The notes beneath the pieces are model-generated. The model saw only the letters and a list, made by a program, of their open reading frames with translations, had not been told where the DNA came from and searched no databases. Below are positions 1 through 16,574 of a stretch of 64,000 bases of DNA, piece by piece. The stretch is from Actinacidiphila glaucinigra (lineage in GTDB: Bacteria > Actinomycetota > Actinomycetes > Streptomycetales > Streptomycetaceae): assembly GCF_900188405.1 (NCBI RefSeq), contig NZ_FZOF01000021.1, positions 105,878 to 169,877 on the forward strand, in the 5' to 3' direction. The position numbers and the translations under genes were made by a program. Position 1 is the stretch's first letter. Every line of letters starts with the position of its first letter.

Positions 1-53
1 GTGGGGTTGTAGACGGGGTTGATGGGCAGTCCGGATTCGGTTGGGCGCGTCAT
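1..53 (-). CDS. Acyl-CoA mutase large subunit, N-terminal end only (partial)
   Basis: The first 17 codons of a gene that continues off the left edge of the window on the minus strand. The start is ATG at 53, with GGAG about 9 bases upstream. The visible peptide contains ESGLPINPVY. An ESGLPIxPVY segment close to the initiator methionine is typical of the B12-dependent methylmalonyl-CoA/isobutyryl-CoA mutase large subunit. The identification rests on this short motif alone, so it is an inference; the catalytic and cobalamin domains would lie outside the window. Confidence 0.5.
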   Translation of the reverse strand, partial: MTRPTESGLPINPVYNP

Positions 54-437
54 GGTGGGTGTCTCCGTTCCGGCTGAACCGGCGCATGGTGGGCTGCCTG
101 TGTTGGCTGGTTGGGGTTGCGCGTCATCAGCGAGTGCTCGTCGCGTGGGGCCGGGGCCTTGGGCTGGGCTGCTGGTGGGTTTTCGGTTGCCGTTGTGTGT
201 GGCGGGGTGGCAGCCGTGCCGCTCGCGTGGGGACTGTGACTAGCCTGTATCGACATTTACCGAAGCAGGGTCAGCATGGCGTTCGCTGTTGCGGGATGTC
301 AACGGCTTCCTGTTGCTCGCCTGGCTGTGGGGTGCCGGGCCCTTACCGGAAGCAACGTGCATATTCGGGGCATCTGTGTGCTTAAGCCGGGCTACCATCC
401 GGGCATCGGCGTGAGCCGAGGGGGCATCGGGGGGCAC
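54..437. other. Intergenic region between divergent genes
   Basis: About 380 bases separate the divergent mutase-like gene and the gene starting at 438. Short open frames exist in several phases because of the GC content, but none has both a ribosome site and convincing protein character. It should hold the promoters of both flanking genes. No clear operator was recognised. Confidence 0.4.
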
Positions 438-2438
438 ATGGATCAAGAGGTGCTGTTCGGCCAGCGGGCGTACACCGACCCGTGGGGGACGCTGCGGGAG
501 TTGCAGCAGGCGGACATGCGCCAGCCGTCGGCGGGCAGGAAGGCCCGCATGGCGGCGCTGCACGCCGTCGTGGGCGACCTGGTGGAGTCCGTCATGCTGG
601 CCGGCGCTGTCGTCCAGGCTTCGGAGCCTGTCGCGTCTTTGGAGCGGGCTCGCGCGCATGTCTCGCTGGCCGCATCGTGGGCCGCGGCGGGCGGCCTGAA
701 CGTGCCCGTGCGTGGCATGACGCCACGGCAGCACATCGCGGCCGGTCTGCGGATCCTGGCCGAGGCCGATCCCGGCGGCGGGTATCTGACGGCGGCCTCG
801 CTCATCAACGCCGCCACCGCGGAGTACGCCATCGGGGACCTGGACGCTGCGTACCGGCACCTGGGCCGGGCGCGCGGCCTGGTCTCCTCCTGGGGGAAGA
901 GTGCGCCCATGCGCGGCCCCTACCTGGGGCTCATCGAGTTCAACACCGTCGTCATGGCGGACCTCGACGAGCGGAGCATGGTGGCGGCGTTGCTCGGCGT
1001 GCATGACCAGGCGCGCAGGGAGGGTGTCCTGCGCACGTGCGGTCTGGTGGATCAAACTCTGGCCGGGCGTTTCGCCGCGGCCCATCTCTACACGCCCGCT
1101 CTCCTCCACGGCGAACGCGCCCGGGAGATCTGGCACCGGTGCCGGCGGCCGGAGCGGGTGGCCAGCATCGACTACACCTTGCTGGAGATCTACAAGAATT
1201 TGGGCGCCGAGGAGGAGCGGGAGCGCCTGGAGCGGCAGTTGATCGGTATCACCCGGCCGGAGTCGGTCTTCCGGGGCATCGCGACGCAGGCCAAGGCGAA
1301 GGTGTCGGAGCACTACCACGACCTGGCTGACTACCGCAGGTCGGAGCAGTACGAGGAGAGCGCCTGGAAGACCATCGAGCCGGTCCTGAAAGCCGAGGGC
1401 GGGCATGTGACGTCGGGAGGCGCCCTGGGACTGGTATTTGGTGGGGTCAGGACCGCCCGCAAGCTGGGTGACGACAGGCTGGTTGCCAAGTGGCGGTCCA
1501 GGGCCGCTTTCATGGCGCGCGGGATCGATGCCTACCTGGAGTCGTCCACGGGGTGGGGTGCCTCCTTCGGCCGGTACCTGGAGGCGATCATCGATGGTGA
1601 CCGGCAGGCCGTCGCCACTCTGCAGCAGGAAATCGTCCGCAAGACGCTGGAGGTCAACGCCTACGGCAAGGCGGCCCTGCCGGCAGTGATAGCCCTGCAG
1701 GAGCACCTCGACACCGTGGAGCCGGGCGACGATCTCGATACCGACCTGCGGGAGTACTGGCAGCACCTGAGGAGCCTGGCGTCCGAGGACGCCGAAGAGA
1801 TCCGCTCCCGTTTCCGGAGCGCCAACGTCGTCCCGGTCCTCAACCGGATCCTGGGCAGCAACCCCGATCTGGACCCGTGGATCCAGTTCGAGACCGTGGA
1901 ACTGGCCCGGACGGGCAGTGTCACCGGCCCGCAGGCGGTGGGCCTGCCCGACAAGAGCCTGCTCCCGTGCCGGAACGTAGGGAGCACGCAACCGTTCCCG
2001 CCTGACCGGGCTAAGAGGCCAGGCGGGAACGGACAGTCCCAGCAGGACCTCCCGACCGTAACCCAGGACGCCGACAGCGCCCCGCCTGCCTCACCGAGCT
2101 ATGGCCGCGTGGGCGCAAACGCCATAGGCCGCCACCCCCCGCAAGGCCCGCGCAATACCTCCTGCCCCGCCCTGTGCGCACCCCACGGGCTCTCGCAGCA
2201 GTCACGACCCGGTCCGGCAGCGCATCTTCGCGGCTGCCGCGCCCGGTATCTCGTTCGGGTGATCCGTCGCCGTGCCGGGTCCGCGCGGGCCGCATCTTCG
2301 TTACGCAGGCTGCCTAAGGTGATCAAGGACAGGAGACGGCATGGGGCTGGGCATGCGGCGAACGGCGGTCGCCATGGTTGCCGGAGGGATCCTGAGCGGA
2401 GTCATGACGGTCCCGCAGGCCTCAGCCGACGGCTCTGA
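438..2438 (+). CDS. Conserved hypothetical protein with TPR-like helical repeats, overlong 3' end
   Basis: I do not recognise this protein as a named family. Residues 1-515 are soluble, acidic and alpha-helical, with spacing such as AAGLRILAEAD, YRHLGRARGLV and LLHGERAREIW that resembles the TPR-like part of actinobacterial regulators, but no HTH is visible. The chosen start is ATG at 438 behind a G-rich site; the frame is open from 276. Up to about 1980 the codon use looks genuine. After that the frame runs through a strong hairpin at 1992-2032 and 98 bases into the following nuclease gene, and the translation becomes Arg/Pro/Gly-rich. The true protein probably ended near 1980-2005; the other forward frames stop at 1978-1980 and 2003-2005. 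A frameshift near the 3' end is the simplest explanation. Confidence 0.6.
   Translation: MDQEVLFGQRAYTDPWGTLRELQQADMRQPSAGRKARMAALHAVVGDLVESVMLAGAVVQASEPVASLERARAHVSLAASWAAAGGLNVPVRGMTPRQHIAAGLRILAEADPGGGYLTAASLINAATAEYAIGDLDAAYRHLGRARGLVSSWGKSAPMRGPYLGLIEFNTVVMADLDERSMVAALLGVHDQARREGVLRTCGLVDQTLAGRFAAAHLYTPALLHGERAREIWHRCRRPERVASIDYTLLEIYKNLGAEEERERLERQLIGITRPESVFRGIATQAKAKVSEHYHDLADYRRSEQYEESAWKTIEPVLKAEGGHVTSGGALGLVFGGVRTARKLGDDRLVAKWRSRAAFMARGIDAYLESSTGWGASFGRYLEAIIDGDRQAVATLQQEIVRKTLEVNAYGKAALPAVIALQEHLDTVEPGDDLDTDLREYWQHLRSLASEDAEEIRSRFRSANVVPVLNRILGSNPDLDPWIQFETVELARTGSVTGPQAVGLPDKSLLPCRNVGSTQPFPPDRAKRPGGNGQSQQDLPTVTQDADSAPPASPSYGRVGANAIGRHPPQGPRNTSCPALCAPHGLSQQSRPGPAAHLRGCRARYLVRVIRRRAGSARAASSLRRLPKVIKDRRRHGAGHAANGGRHGCRRDPERSHDGPAGLSRRL
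1992..2032 (+). terminator. Strong stem-loop, probable transcription terminator
   Basis: A perfect 13-bp inverted repeat (1992-2004 with 2020-2032) encloses a 15-base loop. It lies inside the 3' extension of the open frame that starts at 438 and upstream of the nuclease gene at 2341. No U-tract follows, which is usual for Streptomyces terminators. Confidence 0.6.
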
Positions 2439-3021
2439 CGGTCTGCCCCTGCGGGAGGCGATCTCAGCGCTGCCCGTCATCGGCGAGGACCGCCTCGGCT
2501 ACGAGCGCACGGCATTCCGGCACTGGATCGACGCCGACAGGAACGGCTGCCCGACCAGGGCCGAGGTCCTTATGCAGGAAGCCGTCGAGCCTCCGGCCGT
2601 CGGCGCGGGATGCACGTTGTCAGGAGGCCGCTGGTACTCCTACTACGACGCCACCTACGTCGACGGAGCGTCCGGACTCGACATCGACCACATGGTGCCG
2701 CTCGCCGAGGCCTGGGACTCCGGTGCCTCACAGTGGACCGCGGCGCACCGCCAGGCCTACGCCAACGACCTGGACGAGCCGCGAGCGCTGGTCGCGGTGA
2801 CCGCGCGCAGTAACCGGGGCAAGGCTGACAGGGACGTTGCCGAGTGGCTGCCGCCAGCCGCGGCCGCGCGGTGCGGGTACCTGGTCGACTGGGTGACGGT
2901 GAAGACGCGCTGGCACCTGGCGGTAGACGACATCGAACGCGACGCGCTCGTACGCGAAGCCGCAGCGTGCCCGGACGTACCGATCGTCACCACACCGGCG
3001 GACACCCCGCTGCCGAGCTGA
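2341..3021 (+). CDS. Secreted HNH/DUF1524-type endonuclease
   Basis: A 226-residue protein with a Sec signal peptide: basic MRR at residues 5-7, a hydrophobic core, and a likely cleavage after ASA at 27-29. The mature part has the pattern of streptomycete secreted HNH nucleases: DIDHMVPL at 114-121 (the first catalytic motif, with D116 and H117) and NRGKADRDVAEWLPP at 158-172, holding the asparagine and lysine of the metal-finger nuclease core. Cysteines at 70, 91 and 178 may form disulfides outside the cell. It should cleave DNA extracellularly, for nutrient recovery or competition; that role is inferred. An RBS-like ACAGGAGACGGC precedes the ATG. It overlaps the overlong frame of the upstream gene by 98 bases. 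Confidence 0.85.
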   Translation: MGLGMRRTAVAMVAGGILSGVMTVPQASADGSDGLPLREAISALPVIGEDRLGYERTAFRHWIDADRNGCPTRAEVLMQEAVEPPAVGAGCTLSGGRWYSYYDATYVDGASGLDIDHMVPLAEAWDSGASQWTAAHRQAYANDLDEPRALVAVTARSNRGKADRDVAEWLPPAAAARCGYLVDWVTVKTRWHLAVDDIERDALVREAAACPDVPIVTTPADTPLPS

Positions 3022-3143
3022 CACCGACAGCGCAGAGCAAGCTCATCTTCCGGCCCCACGCCCGCTCAGCGCCCTTGCCGCGCGGCGGTGCCCGCTACTG
3101 GTGCCAGAGAGGGTCCGAGCACAGCAGTCAGTCCAGTCGGTAT

Positions 3144-3443
3144 TCACGATGCGGGTCTATCGGGCGCGATGACGACGCTGCGGTCCTCAGGGTAGGGGTA
3201 GTAGACGGTGGTCTCGGCCGCCTCCGGGTGCTCGCGGGACAACAGGGCCTCCAAGGCGCTCCGCGCCTCGTCCAGCGCCCGCAGAGCGGCACCCACCTTC
3301 TTGTGGGGTACGCCCTCGGGTCCCCTGCTCGGGTACACCGCATCGAGCTGGACCGCCCGGTGGGCAAGCTCATCACGGATGCCGGCAAGAACACGGCCCA
3401 TCTCAAGGTGTTCATCCAGGGTGAGTCGAGGCTTCCTTGGCAC
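3144..3443 (-). CDS. Small hypothetical protein
   Basis: A 99-residue protein starting at GTG 3443, chosen because GGAG lies 6 bases upstream and the coding character stops abruptly above it. The frame is open further upstream, to 3767, but that part reads as non-coding. The sequence is mostly charged helix (TLDEHLEMGRVLAGIRDEL, and RALDEARSALEALL near residue 65), followed by a TTVYYPYPEDRSVV strand. No family was recognised. The helix-loop-helix size would fit a small regulatory or antitoxin-like protein, but no toxin partner is visible. Confidence 0.55.
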   Translation of the reverse strand: MPRKPRLTLDEHLEMGRVLAGIRDELAHRAVQLDAVYPSRGPEGVPHKKVGAALRALDEARSALEALLSREHPEAAETTVYYPYPEDRSVVIAPDRPAS

Positions 3444-3519
3444 CCGGGTCTCCGATCGGCTGATGGCTGGGGTGAAAAGCTCAACGACAGAGGCACGCGC
3501 GGGTCCCCGCAAGCTGCTA

Positions 3520-3900
3520 TCTGTTCCTGCACTACCTGCTACTCGGCGAACTACGCGACGCGCGGCACTGGAACCTGGGCCAGGACGCCTCGGCGCACTC
3601 CGCATGGTCGCGCCTACGGCTTCACTAGTCCCGCCAACCAACGCTTTCGCACACGCTGCGCCACTCCCAGCCCCGGCGGATCTGCTGGCGAAGCAGGCCG
3701 TCATCGAGGCGTAGCTACCTCCTGGCGGCTGCCCGGAGAACGGTGCTGCTCTGGCCCCGCCGGGCAAGACCTATACCGATTTCACCGGAGAACTGCTGTA
3801 CGTCCTTGAGTACGGCATCGACGGCGAGCCTGCGGAGCTGGACCTGGAGACCGTTTAGCGGCACCTGCGCACCACTTTGCGGGCCAAAGGCCGGCCTGTG
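3520..3900 (+). pseudogene. Decayed coding remnant of unknown family
   Basis: Two stretches on the plus strand read like real protein but lie in different frames and end at in-frame stops. The first is YLFLHYLLLGELRDARHWNL at about 3523-3582, which ends at TAG 3627-3629. The second is GKTYTDFTGELLYVLEYG, continuing to DLETV and a stop at 3856-3858, after which the same frame resumes as RHLRTTLRAKGRPVPRK. This pattern suggests an inactivated gene of a few hundred bases. I cannot name its family. Confidence 0.35.
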
Positions 3901-3997
3901 CCGCGAAAATGCGACCGCAACACCGCCGGCCGGCCAGCAAGTTGCCTACCTAGACAGTAACGCCGGGCTAGCCGCCATTTCCAATAAATGAAACACC

Positions 3998-4302
3998 CTA
4001 GTTAATACCGCCTTCGACCGCCCGCTGAATAGATGATTCCCGTGCCGAGAGACGGAGCTCTCCCCATGGCATGAAGTCGAGCGTGACCGCCTTGATAACT
4101 GAGCCGATCGGCGGGAATGATTCGGGGCCGACCTGCACTCCCGGCTCAGCCAGGAGCACAAAGTCGATGAACGCTTCAACCCCAGCCACAGGTTCAGTTA
4201 TCTCAACGTCCACACCGAACCTGCCTCGGTGCTCCTTCACCACACACGTGACCCTCTGCGACGGCTCAAGCCCCACGGCGCCCCATAGGTCAGCCCGGTC
4301 CG

Positions 4303-4309
<7 letters not shown>
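3998..4309 (-). CDS. Putative immunity protein for the adjacent RHS toxin
   Basis: A 103-residue acidic cytoplasmic protein without a signal peptide or membrane segment. Its ATG (4309) lies inside the last codons of the RHS toxin gene, a 7-base overlap (ATG GTA against AAA TGG TAA), so the two are translationally coupled. A small unrelated gene directly following the toxin tip is the standard layout of polymorphic-toxin immunity genes. The sequence has beta-rich segments (RVTCVVKEHRGRFGVDVEI) and the motif PWGELRLSARE near the C terminus. I do not recognise the family. The immunity role is inferred from position. The DNA is less GC-rich than its surroundings, as is the toxin tip. Confidence 0.75.
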
Positions 4310-11331
<7,022 letters not shown>

Positions 11332-11431
11332 GCCCTGTGTTCCGTCCCCTGCAAGGTGAATTACGGATGGGTACTGCTGCGCCCGCGCATCGCTGTGGGC
11401 GTGTGCGGCAGCGCGAAGTGTGCTCGGCCCG

Positions 11432-11466
11432 ACGGGGCGGTCCTCGCTCAAGCGGGACCGCCCCGT
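11432..11466 (-). terminator. Hairpin terminator after the LamG gene
   Basis: A perfect 12-bp stem (11432-11443 with 11455-11466) and an 11-base loop lie immediately downstream of the LamG gene stop at 11476 and about 100 bases before the RHS start. It should end or attenuate transcription between the two genes. Confidence 0.65.
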
Positions 11467-11475
11467 GGGTGTGTC

Positions 11476-14400
11476 CTACGATTGGGCGGCCGACGGCAAC
11501 TCTGTCGGGTTGGCGAGCATCTCGATCTGGGCGTCGCTGAGGATGCCCTGGTAGGCCCAGACGTCGTCGACGAGACCGGTGTAGTACTCCTTCGCCGTGC
11601 CGGCCGACCAGGTCCGGCCGAACTGCAGACCACCGGTGCCGTCGAAGGGCTTGACGTCCTGCGTGATCGAGGTCGCTTCGTCGGACTGCTGGAGGTCACC
11701 GTTGACGTACAGCCGCATTTCGTTGGCGAAGGCGTCGTAGACCACTGCCACGTGATTCCAGCTGCCATAGCTGCCGTCGAAGCTGAACGAGTGCTCGGCT
11801 GTCTTCCACTGCGCCGACGAGCTGTCAACGTCCGGCACGGCGACCTGCCAGACTCCCGGCGCTGGGCTGCTGGCGTCTTCGGAGTACCCGGTCACGTGCC
11901 ACCGCAGCGTGAACGCACTGTGATAGGGGCCGGTCGCCTTGCCTTGCTGGCTCAGAACCGTAATGTCGCAGTCGGCAAGCGCCTTTGGCGCCTGGCACAC
12001 CGGGCCGGGCCCGCCCATGTCGGTCCAGCCGGCCACCGTGAAGCTCTGGTTCGAGTGCACTGGCGACAAAGCGGTGTTCGCGTAGCCGCCGGCGTTCAGT
12101 TTCAAGTCCCCGGTCCCGACCAGGGGGCTTTCGGTGTCGATCGTCGCGCCCGCGTTCAAGGTGGCCGGATGCCGGTTGCCGACCGCATCGTCAGGCGTGA
12201 CGGACGGAGTCCCGGAGGCGGAGTTGAGCATCCACCGGCCGGTCAGCTGCGGACGCTGCCTGACCGTGTCGGCGGCCTCCGACGCGGTGACCACACGGCC
12301 GAAGATCTTGACGTCGTCGACGGAACCCTTCCAGTAGTCGGTGTAATTGCCCTGGTACCGGAAGCGGCCTAGTTGCACTCCTGCGTGCGCTTCCCACACC
12401 GAGGGGGCCGCCACGGGTGTGCTGGGCACGCCGTTCACGTACAAGGTGATCTGGTTGGTCTGGGCGTCGAAGACACCCAGTAGATGAGTCCACTCGTTCA
12501 GATCGGCTTCCGCGGCGGAGAAGACGCTTTGAAAACTGGGTCCTGTCGCGTCCTGGTCTGGCAGACGGAAGGCCCACTTCTTACGCGTCACCTCGTAGCC
12601 GAGGGTGTAGGCGCCGTTGGACGTGCCGCTCTGGCTGACCGCAGCCTGATTGCGGGATCCGTCCTCCAGCTTCACCCATGCGGCCACAGAGAAGCTGCGG
12701 TTGGTGTCGACCGTTTCGCGGCCCATGGCTCCATAGCCCGTGGCACCGTCGAGGTGGATCGCGGTGCTCGCGGCACCGGGAACACCGCTTTGGACGCCAC
12801 CGTTGAGAGCGAAGTCCTGGGTCTCCCCGAGACCTCGCAGCGGGCCGACTGAGTCCTCCATCGGCCAGATCGCCATCGCCGGCCGGCCGGACGTCATCAC
12901 GCCGTCGGTGTAGAGCTGCTGCACACTTGTGGCGGTCGAGGTGCGGTCCCAGACGCGCAGGTCGTCAATCTGTCCTGCCCACGGATCCGCCCATGCCTTC
13001 TTCCACTGCAGCCGGCCGACCTGGAAGTTCCCGCGGGCATTGATCGCGGTGACCGTCACCGTCGCACCGGGCACCCCGTTCACGTATAGCGTGGCAGTGT
13101 GGCCGGAGGCGCTGTAGACACCGGCCAGATGGGTCCACTGCCCCGGTGTCACCGGCGCATCGGACACCGCCATCTGCGAGTTGATCGTCGCGGTGGAGTC
13201 GTCGGTGGTCGGGAACCTCAGCGCCCACTTGTTGGTGGTGCCGCCAAGGTAGCCGAGCGTGAAACCGCTGTTCTCGTTGCCTGCCTGCGACACCACGGTG
13301 CGAGAGGTGTTCAGGTCATCGATCTTCACCCAGGCGGAGACCGTGAAGTTCATCGGGATATCGACCAGCGCGCCCTCGGACTCCGCATACGCGTCGCTGC
13401 CCCTGAGCGTCAGAGCAGAGCCCTCGTGCCCGGCGTCGCCGAGGCTGGCCCCAGGTCCAAGGTCCAGTTGGTACGCACCACCACGGCCCGCCGCCGTGGT
13501 CGCTCCAGCCGCTTCGTCCAGGGCCCATCCGGCCCGCTCGGGCTGCCCGCGGCGCACCTTGAAGTAATACGTCTCCGGCTGGCTCGGATTGTTGTTGGCG
13601 TCCAACGCCTTCACCGACAGGAAATGCAGGCCTTCCTCTGCCGGCAGGACGCTGATCTTCTGAGCGGCTCCGCCGCTCGTCGTCACCTGGTGCGCCGACG
13701 AGGCCGCAGCGTCCAGACCCCACTGATAGGCGACAACGTCGGTGGCAACAGAGTCGAACGTGAAACTCCCATAGCGGCCGATACCCACCGTCAGTGGCAG
13801 CTCGTCAGTCAGTTCGTCCGAGCCCGGGTAGTCCGTGGACGTGACCTTCGGTCCGTCCGGGGCTGTTGCGTCGTAGTTGAACACGCATCCGGGGTCGGCG
13901 TTCCACTTCCCCCACTCAGCGCCGTCCCAGGCACGCACATACCATCTCACTGTCTTACCCGACGGTACGGCCGTCGTCGGTGGCGTGATCGAGAACTGGG
14001 AGCCGGAGTTCTTGAACGACGCACTGGACGGTGTGTTGCCTTCCGCGCCAGTCGACCACCAGCGCCGCACCATTCCCTTGCCGTCCCCGGCGTCCCACGC
14101 GGTGGCGAACTCGGCCCCGATCTTCTCGCCGTTCGGGTCGACCAGCTTCTTGGCCGTGATCTGCGGCCGGCGGTTGATGCGCACTGCGGTCGACTGACAC
14201 ACCGAGCCGGGAGACATCGACAGGTCCGATGCCACCGGCTGCTTCGGCGGGAGGTTGTACTTGACACGCAGGTAGGCGTCGTCCGACCAGCGCTTCCAAC
14301 CATACGGATCGTCCTCGTCGTACGCCTTCAAACCGAACGTGATCGTCGGCCATGAGGCATTCGCCGCTGTCTGGACGATCGACTTGACCGCAGAGGCGCT

Positions 14401-15780
14401 GAACTCCACGTCCGCGTCGGGGCAGCCATCGCCCCAGCCATGGGCGAACGTCGACTTCTCCAACAGGTTCGTCCAGAAGCCTGAGGCGGTCTGTGCCTTC
14501 CAGTCCGTACTCGACTTGATCGCTTTGGTCTGCCACAGCTCGACGGACTTGGCGGTGCAGCTGTAGGAGTGGGTCTCGTGGGCCGTGAACGTCGCTTCCA
14601 GGATGTGCTGGCCCGCGAATTTCGACGTCGGGAACTGGAAGAACACACGCTTGAGGTCCTTCGGCGCGCAGTACTCCGTGTCACCGCAGTACCCCATACC
14701 GAAGTCTGAGTCTCCGGAGTAGTGCCAGAACGAGGTGTCGCTCCAGTACCGCGATACACCGGCCCAGTCCGGCGCCTTGGGCGTATACACGATCGGGTCG
14801 ATCACCAGGGGGAACCGGGTCGCCGGCCCGTTCAGGAGTTCCTGGTCCGGCGTCAGCACCAGGGTGTCCGCATCCGGGTTCACCGCCACGTCCACCGGTG
14901 CCATATGTGGAGCCTCGTCCTCGGCGTCCTGTGAGGCAGTGGCCTTGGAGGTCCTGGCCGAAGCAGACGGTGCCGACAGAGAGTCGCGCGTGGAGTCCCA
15001 CATCATGGGTGTGGGCGCGGCCAGAAGCACGCTGCCGGTGTCCTCATCGACCGCCTGCAGACCACCCGATGCATCCTCGCGGACCTTCAAGCCGTCTGCG
15101 TCGATGAGAAGCTTCAACTGCTGCAACTCAGGGTTCTGCGCGGCTTCCGGCGTGCGCACCACGATCGACTCGGCCACACCGGAATCCTGAGCGGTGACCT
15201 TCACATCGACGTCCGGAAGCACAGACTTGTACGTCGCGGTGTCGCCATCCAGCACCGGCTCGGGCAGCGGCTTGGGCCACGACAGCCGAAGTTCCCGCCC
15301 CGACTGGCGGACCCGAATCAGCGGCTGGTCGCTACCTCCACCGGAGAACGCCACGTCCAGAGCGGTCGCGGCGGGGGCCACCATCCCGTCGGTCTTGCTC
15401 AGGGTCGTATCGATCGGGACCCACTTGCCGCCGCGCAGAGTCCGCACCGGCTTCACGTGTTCGACCGCCGTGAAGGATCCGTCCGGCTCCGCGAACACCT
15501 CGTTCGCCTCGCCGCGGCGCGACGTCACCTCCACGGACTTACCCGACGCCTCGGCCTGCGCGAGGGCCTCGTCCTCCGTCACCACGGCATCGGCGGACTG
15601 CGCACCACGCGAGACCGCTGAGGGCGCGGTCTGCTGGGAAACCCCCGCAGCGTGGGCGGAGCCGCTGAACAGCGGCAGCCCTCCGACCAGCAAGGCCGCA
15701 GCGGTCAGACCGCCTAGCGACCGAACGGACCGCCCGCTCCTGCCGCGTCGGCCTCCACGACTCCACCCCATGATCCCCAC
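11476..15780 (-). CDS. Secreted LamG-domain surface protein
   Basis: A 1434-residue exported protein: a long basic N terminus, a hydrophobic core and a likely signal cleavage at SAHA (about residue 44). Residues 60-350 form a beta-rich region (WVPIDTTLSKTDG, PLVIDPIVYTPK) seen at the front of many large actinobacterial cell-surface proteins. Three LamG/concanavalin-like jelly-roll units follow, each marked by FTVSAWVKIDD or FSVAAWVKLED type strands and by LYVNGVP (about residues 800-1000, 1010-1190 and 1210-1420). LamG folds bind glycans or surface ligands. The gene lies upstream of, and codirectional with, the RHS toxin gene, separated by 145 bases and a hairpin. In Streptomyces a LamG protein often sits beside an RHS protein, so a role in displaying or anchoring the toxin is plausible but inferred. 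ATG at 15771 is an alternative start. Confidence 0.85.
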   Translation of the reverse strand: MGIMGWSRGGRRGRSGRSVRSLGGLTAAALLVGGLPLFSGSAHAAGVSQQTAPSAVSRGAQSADAVVTEDEALAQAEASGKSVEVTSRRGEANEVFAEPDGSFTAVEHVKPVRTLRGGKWVPIDTTLSKTDGMVAPAATALDVAFSGGGSDQPLIRVRQSGRELRLSWPKPLPEPVLDGDTATYKSVLPDVDVKVTAQDSGVAESIVVRTPEAAQNPELQQLKLLIDADGLKVREDASGGLQAVDEDTGSVLLAAPTPMMWDSTRDSLSAPSASARTSKATASQDAEDEAPHMAPVDVAVNPDADTLVLTPDQELLNGPATRFPLVIDPIVYTPKAPDWAGVSRYWSDTSFWHYSGDSDFGMGYCGDTEYCAPKDLKRVFFQFPTSKFAGQHILEATFTAHETHSYSCTAKSVELWQTKAIKSSTDWKAQTASGFWTNLLEKSTFAHGWGDGCPDADVEFSASAVKSIVQTAANASWPTITFGLKAYDEDDPYGWKRWSDDAYLRVKYNLPPKQPVASDLSMSPGSVCQSTAVRINRRPQITAKKLVDPNGEKIGAEFATAWDAGDGKGMVRRWWSTGAEGNTPSSASFKNSGSQFSITPPTTAVPSGKTVRWYVRAWDGAEWGKWNADPGCVFNYDATAPDGPKVTSTDYPGSDELTDELPLTVGIGRYGSFTFDSVATDVVAYQWGLDAAASSAHQVTTSGGAAQKISVLPAEEGLHFLSVKALDANNNPSQPETYYFKVRRGQPERAGWALDEAAGATTAAGRGGAYQLDLGPGASLGDAGHEGSALTLRGSDAYAESEGALVDIPMNFTVSAWVKIDDLNTSRTVVSQAGNENSGFTLGYLGGTTNKWALRFPTTDDSTATINSQMAVSDAPVTPGQWTHLAGVYSASGHTATLYVNGVPGATVTVTAINARGNFQVGRLQWKKAWADPWAGQIDDLRVWDRTSTATSVQQLYTDGVMTSGRPAMAIWPMEDSVGPLRGLGETQDFALNGGVQSGVPGAASTAIHLDGATGYGAMGRETVDTNRSFSVAAWVKLEDGSRNQAAVSQSGTSNGAYTLGYEVTRKKWAFRLPDQDATGPSFQSVFSAAEADLNEWTHLLGVFDAQTNQITLYVNGVPSTPVAAPSVWEAHAGVQLGRFRYQGNYTDYWKGSVDDVKIFGRVVTASEAADTVRQRPQLTGRWMLNSASGTPSVTPDDAVGNRHPATLNAGATIDTESPLVGTGDLKLNAGGYANTALSPVHSNQSFTVAGWTDMGGPGPVCQAPKALADCDITVLSQQGKATGPYHSAFTLRWHVTGYSEDASSPAPGVWQVAVPDVDSSSAQWKTAEHSFSFDGSYGSWNHVAVVYDAFANEMRLYVNGDLQQSDEATSITQDVKPFDGTGGLQFGRTWSAGTAKEYYTGLVDDVWAYQGILSDAQIEMLANPTELPSAAQS

Positions 15781-16574
15781 CCAAGCCTTACGTGATCTTT
15801 ACGGCGCACGACAAAAACATGGCTGCGCCAAACACCTCAAGACCACAAAGACTCCGGGAGCCGTCCTATTTAGGCCGGGGCCTAATCCGGACGACTTTAA
15901 GTGCATCAGCACCGGATCTCCGGTAAATGCAGGATGAACGAATGGTTACCGGATGACTATTGTCTCCCGCGTGAAGCTGTCGAAAATTTCTACCGATCGG
16001 GCGCTCCGACTGCGGGTGCATCGCCGCAGGCTTCGGTTCACATGCCACACGCAAGATGCAGAGAGGTTACCAACCTTTGAGGTAGTGCTGGGCAATTCTT
16101 GACTAAGTCAGCCGCAATACACGGTCGCCAGCAGCAATGACGGACACACACCGGTGCGGAGGCGGGCGTGGTACCCGGTTCGGTCGCCCGGCATGGCGCG
16201 GCAGGCACTGGCCGGACGCTGCTGACCTGGCTCTTCGGGGATCACAAACGTCCCGGCCGCCCCGTCGGGCTGGCGCAGCGGCGCCGACCTGCCAGCGGCA
16301 CTACCTGGGGCGTCAACGGCCGGGCCTTTGAACGTGCATTGCCCGTCCGTGTGCCATCTGGTGCTGCCCGTCTGAAGCAAGTACCGCAACAACATCCCCG
16401 AATCCTCTTTGTGCAGCCCCACAGATCGACACTTCGCCGTTTCCCGGCCGGTCGCGCTTGTGCCCTAAGGTGTGTCGCGTTATCGCAAACGGGCGCCTTT
16501 CCCTGGGCTGCAACTACCGCCGCCGTCGGTGACGGAGCCCAGGGACGGCCGAAATCAAAGCGGAAGAACTAGGC
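15781..16574. other. Long intergenic region with a promoter-proximal palindrome
   Basis: About 790 bases between divergent genes. The notable element is a 16-base inverted repeat at 15870-15885 (TTAGGCC, two bases, GGCCTAA), 90 bases upstream of the LamG start and followed by AT-richer sequence that could carry its promoter; it is a candidate operator. The rest has open frames only through GC bias, with no convincing gene. Confidence 0.4.

Noticed and set aside
240..1991. Open 583-codon frame on the minus strand
   Set aside because: Antisense to the gene at 438; composition typical of a shadow frame.
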